The translations under genes were made by a program, and so were the position numbers. The notes below the pieces were generated by a model, which did no database searches, was not told the DNA's origin, and saw only the letters and a list, made by a program, of their open reading frames with translations. Of a stretch of DNA of 64,000 nt, positions 61,026 through 64,000 are shown in pieces (positions within the stretch are counted from its first letter, which is position 1; each line of letters opens with the position of its first letter). The stretch is from SZUA-100 sp965248135 (lineage in GTDB: Bacteria; Pseudomonadota; Alphaproteobacteria; Rhizobiales; Rhizobiaceae): contig CBDFIN010000012.1 of the NCBI GenBank assembly GCA_965248135.1, forward strand, positions 1,984,001 through 2,048,000. Reading direction: 5' to 3'.

Positions 61026-63314
61026 GTGCGCCTCGTAATCAGATTTGTTCTGAGGTGCATATGTTTGGAATGTTAATGAAAGGAGATGCCTCTGGTCAAA
61101 TTAACCTGCTTCATGTCTGTATTGAAGTTTGAGCCTAAGTGGCGGTGACTTGCTGTGAACTGGCAGGGTGACGTAGCCCACTGAAAAGGAATGTGAGACG
61201 AAGCCATTAAGTCGAGAAGCATTTCGAGGCTATAGGAAAAACTGTTGGAAGGTTGAGGAACACAAACCGGCTAATTCGCGTCTGAGGGCTGGAATTGCGC
61301 CTTCACCTACATGGCTTAACAGGTGAACTATCAACGGTGCTCAGGAACCTTATGCCAAATGCACCCGCAGCATAGATCTGCAATGGATTTTATGTGAGGC
61401 ATCAGAGCAATTACAGCTTGGCTCTGATGTGTTGACAGCGACTTGCGGAACGCAAGGATAAAGATTGCGGTCGGCAACCTCCCCGACAGAAATGGTCCAA
61501 ACATATGAACGAGGGAAAGCGTGTATGTTGGTGCATCCAATATTGATGCCCAAGGGAGTTCACCCTGATAACATCTGCGCTGACGGAGTTCCCGTAGTAG
61601 TCCGAGGCAGGGAAAACCTGTCACATTGTCTGCCATTATGGCGGGCTGGCGAAGGGGAGCAGTTCAAGTTGCTTGGAATTGTACATTAGCTAACCTAAAG
61701 AGGTGATAGACCTTTGATAATTAGTGACATACAACAAAAGCTCGCAAGGTGGGCAACAGATGATCCAGGCCGTCGGTTTGATCGTCTTCTGCGGCTCATT
61801 GCCAACAAGGATTGGTTGACTGAGGCTGCCCGTGCAGTATTGACATCGAAAGGTGCCAAAACGGCGGGTGTGGATGGTATAACCCGTGATAACTTCCAGT
61901 TAAATCAGGATGAATACCTGATAAAACTGAGGTTGGAACTGCTGGGTGGAACCTATGTTCCCTCGCCGGTTAAACGGATATACATTCCCAAAGCGAACGG
62001 TAAATTCAGACCGCTCGGAATACCGACAATCACTGATCGTATTGTGCAACGCGCTATGTTGATGGCCATGGAGCCTGTTTGGGAAAGTGACTTTAGTCAC
62101 CAATCTTATGGATTCAGACCACAACGCAGCGTGCACCATGCGATCAGGACCGTTAAAACCCAGTTGACAGATTGGGCCTGTCCCAGAGGCCGGTGGATCA
62201 TCGAAGGTGATCTTGCCAGTTACTTTGATACAGTCCATCACAGAAAACTGGTCTCCTGTGTGCGCAAACGCATCCGGGATAAACGGTTTATTGCGCTACT
62301 GTGGCGTATCTTGAAATCGGGTCACATTGATAAAGGCCTGTTTCGAGCCGCCAGTGAAGGTGTTCCTCAGGGAGGGGTTTTATCTCCCCTTTTATCCAAC
62401 ATAATGCTCCACGAGTTTGATTGCTGGATGGAAGAGAATTACCGGAATAAAGTAGCCAGAGAAAAGCGTTCATGGTGGAACAAAAGCATCAAACGTGCCA
62501 TTCCCATTGCGGTTCGTCAGAACAGGCAATGGAAACCGGCTGTGACCTACTGTCGTTACGCTGATGATTTTGTTATCATCATCAAAGGCACAAAGTCAGA
62601 TGCCATGTCCATACGGACGCTTTGTCGGGCATTTCTGGAAGACAATCTGAAACTGACGCTCAATATGGATAAAACCCATATTACCCACGTCAATGACGGT
62701 TTTGTTTTTCTGGGTCACCGGATCATTCGTAAAAGAGGATCACGGGGAACCATGCGGCCTGTTACAACCATTCCAAATGAGAAAACCAAGGTGTTTATAC
62801 ATCGGCTGGTTAAAACTCTCAGTGGCAATCATGATATGGCACCCGAAAAGATGATTAAGAACATTAATCTACAACTTGTCGGGTGGCGCAACTTCTACAG
62901 GTTTGCTGACTATTGCTCCAAAACCTTTCAAAAGATTAACACAATTGTCTTTTGGAAGATGGCGCATTGGCTGGCAAGGAAATACCGCTCCCGCATCAAA
63001 CCTTTGTTGCGGAAATGGTATAGAAAACTGCCCGGCCATACGGCCAAAACATGGGCGGTTGTTCGGCAAAACCGAAAAGGAGAACGCGTGTCGGGGATTG
63101 TTAAGCGGCTCAAAAAGGGTTCAGATTCACGCTTCAGGTACAAAACACCTCAAGCAAATCCATATCTGAATTCTGACGAACAACTAAACATCTTCACATC
63201 GCGTTATCGTGATATTGCATTGGCCTATGGCCAGACTTGAAGGGAAAGCCGTATGCGGGGAAACTCGCACGTACGGTTTGGGGAGGAGAGGCGCTCACGC
63301 GCCTCTTACTCTAC
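61026..63314 (+). mobile_element. Group II intron, copy 2, inserted in ardA
   Basis: 2289 bp, with the same ends, maturase and domain V (about 63246-63279) as the copy at 40214. The 17 bases of DNA just upstream are identical in both sites (GGCTGAGATATCGAAGG), and outside this the flanks differ (GTTGCGC versus GCTGTGC downstream). This fits two independent retrohoming events rather than a duplication of the whole region. Confidence 0.93.
61714..63240 (+). CDS. ltrA: Group II intron reverse transcriptase/maturase, copy 2
   Basis: 508 residues, identical to the protein encoded at 40902-42428, with the YADDFVIIIK reverse transcriptase core and a maturase domain. Identity between the copies shows that at least one insertion is recent. 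Confidence 0.95.
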   Translation: MIISDIQQKLARWATDDPGRRFDRLLRLIANKDWLTEAARAVLTSKGAKTAGVDGITRDNFQLNQDEYLIKLRLELLGGTYVPSPVKRIYIPKANGKFRPLGIPTITDRIVQRAMLMAMEPVWESDFSHQSYGFRPQRSVHHAIRTVKTQLTDWACPRGRWIIEGDLASYFDTVHHRKLVSCVRKRIRDKRFIALLWRILKSGHIDKGLFRAASEGVPQGGVLSPLLSNIMLHEFDCWMEENYRNKVAREKRSWWNKSIKRAIPIAVRQNRQWKPAVTYCRYADDFVIIIKGTKSDAMSIRTLCRAFLEDNLKLTLNMDKTHITHVNDGFVFLGHRIIRKRGSRGTMRPVTTIPNEKTKVFIHRLVKTLSGNHDMAPEKMIKNINLQLVGWRNFYRFADYCSKTFQKINTIVFWKMAHWLARKYRSRIKPLLRKWYRKLPGHTAKTWAVVRQNRKGERVSGIVKRLKKGSDSRFRYKTPQANPYLNSDEQLNIFTSRYRDIALAYGQT

Positions 63315-63341
63315 GTTGCGCATATAAAATCAAAGTCATGA

Positions 63342-63566
63342 TTACCCCCGCTCATTTGAATTTTGAAAGTCAATCATCGGCTTGGGGTGTATTCCCTGCG
63401 CCCAATGTTCGATAACCTCCCAATTAACGCCAATACAGGCGTCATGGTTGGATTCCACTGCACGCAGAACGTCACGCGCTTGTGCGTTTGTAAGATCGGG
63501 TCGAACGGACAATATGTCGTCCGTACACCACGTAATATTCAATATGTCTTTGTTGATTTGTTTCAT
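63342..63566 (-). CDS. Small hypothetical protein, first gene of the ardA-2 operon
   Basis: 74-residue protein (MKQINKDILNITWCTDDILS, then NAQARDVLRAVESNHDACIG). AAGGAG lies 7-12 bases before ATG 63566. It ends two bases before the ardA-2 ATG, so translation is coupled. The ARDVLRAVE segment looks like a helical protein-binding motif. Context suggests a role beside ArdA; family not recognised. Confidence 0.75.
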   Translation of the reverse strand: MKQINKDILNITWCTDDILSVRPDLTNAQARDVLRAVESNHDACIGVNWEVIEHWAQGIHPKPMIDFQNSNERG

Positions 63567-64000
63567 TTTCTTCTCCTTAAATTGGTCTGGGTTGCACATG
63601 CAACCTGGCCTTCCGAAGGGGATGGAGATGGGAGGGGACAAGACAATTCGATGGAAAATTTCTTCTATTTTGGGGGAGACCTTCAGGGGGAGCCGAAATA
63701 GTAGACAATTTTTTGTCTAATTGTCTTGTGGGGAGAGAGGAGGCAAAGCCTCCCGGCTTCCCCAATACACAAATTTTAAACAAAAAACTGTGTTTGAAGG
63801 ATAGCACATAGCTTATGTGATTGTTTACGCTAACATATTATTTTGTCAGCACTTTTATAGTCTAAATAGCCTGTAGCAACGGACAAGATTATACCACTCC
63901 GACAAACCTGCACTCGATCTACGTTGAACACTTATAGCGGAACCTTGCCGAATCTACACACTTACCCTTTCAATTTTCCTGTCTTCAGGTAGAATGAAAC
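63567..64000. promoter_or_regulatory. Intergenic region upstream of the ardA-2 operon
   Basis: No gene is supported. Inverted repeats present: AGACAATTTTTTGTCT (63703-63718), GGAGGC/GCCTCC (63739-63753) and CACATA/TATGTG with a 3-base centre (63805-63819). The last lies in AT-rich DNA and is a candidate operator or promoter element for the minus-strand operon. Confidence 0.45.

Larger units (their letters stand above)
60541..63339 (-). pseudogene. ardA: Antirestriction protein ArdA, copy 2, interrupted by a group II intron
   Basis: Two parts, 63339-63315 and 61025-60541, encode 169 residues when the intron is removed: MTLILYAQ, then PFDISATGFYFESAEQF and so on to ERLIYRCG. As in copy 1 the intron interrupts codon 9 (Pro) and runs antisense to ardA, so splicing cannot repair the message. 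The ATG follows the stop of the upstream small gene by two bases; the two genes downstream are closely spaced, so a four-gene operon existed before insertion. Confidence 0.9.

Noticed and set aside
40214..63314. Possible assembly duplication explaining the two introns
   Set aside because: Both flanks differ beyond the short shared target site and encode two distinct ardA genes with different operon partners.
1..64000. CRISPR array, rRNA, tRNA, plasmid replication gene
   Set aside because: None seen: no regularly spaced repeats, no rRNA-like sequence, no complete tRNA fold, and no RepA/RepC-like protein among the frames.

Overview
The window looks like an alphaproteobacterium, probably of the order Hyphomicrobiales, with moderate GC. 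The evidence is a form I aerobic CO dehydrogenase cluster in the order coxL-D-E-F-G, a small Rhizobiales-type tyrosine recombinase, a TauT/NitT-type uptake system with Rieske and extradiol oxygenases, and a relaxase-helicase fusion of the alphaproteobacterial plasmid/ICE type. No rRNA, tRNA or CRISPR array was seen.

Layout. (1) 1-5444: 3' part of coxL, then coxD, coxE, coxF and coxG. CoxL carries the AYRCSFR loop of true CO oxidisers. (2) 5454-14586: an insertion-sequence-rich junction. An IS30 element abuts a truncated caspase-like/WD40 gene that has a divergent partner of unknown function. These are followed by an intact-looking IS66 element, a gene cut at its 5' end by IS66, a tyrosine recombinase, and a broken IS630 element. 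(3) 14708-29154: one long catabolic operon of 15 genes, tightly packed with many ATGA overlaps. It encodes a small HTH-like protein, an ABC importer, a cupin, a Rieske oxygenase, an SDR, an alpha/beta hydrolase, an IclR regulator, an extradiol-type dioxygenase, a second SDR without the usual catalytic residues, a ThDP decarboxylase, an aspartate-dehydrogenase-like enzyme, an aldehyde dehydrogenase, a flavin monooxygenase and a pentapeptide-like protein. A palindromic operator lies just after its predicted promoter. Identical 104-bp direct repeats at 12477 and 29348 bracket this operon together with the recombinase. (4) 29452-64000: a plasmid- or ICE-like region. It holds XRE regulators, an ISAs1 insertion with a 10-bp target duplication, ParDE and Fic toxin modules, a ParB-like gene with an early stop, two antirestriction ardA genes, a coupling protein with membrane partners, MobC, a relaxase-helicase and a large serine recombinase.

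How it fits together. The cox genes support energy gain from CO. The catabolic operon imports an organic acid, probably aromatic, and opens its ring; the exact substrate cannot be read from sequence. The last 34 kb is built from two related modules (about 35.0-42.5 kb and 57.1-63.6 kb). Each has a coiled-coil protein and a small exported protein divergent from a resolvase, then a toxin-antitoxin pair (ParDE in one, Fic in the other), then ardA. Both ardA genes are interrupted at the same nucleotide by identical group II introns in antisense orientation, so neither can be restored by splicing.

Most notable signals: the twin introns in twin ardA genes; the swapped toxin payloads beside conserved resolvase/intergenic DNA; a structured 5' leader covering the start of a 59-residue gene missed by length cut-offs; a second hairpin-plus-terminator RNA upstream of ardA-1; a two-gene metallopeptidase operon with an operator; and the caspase-like/partner pair.
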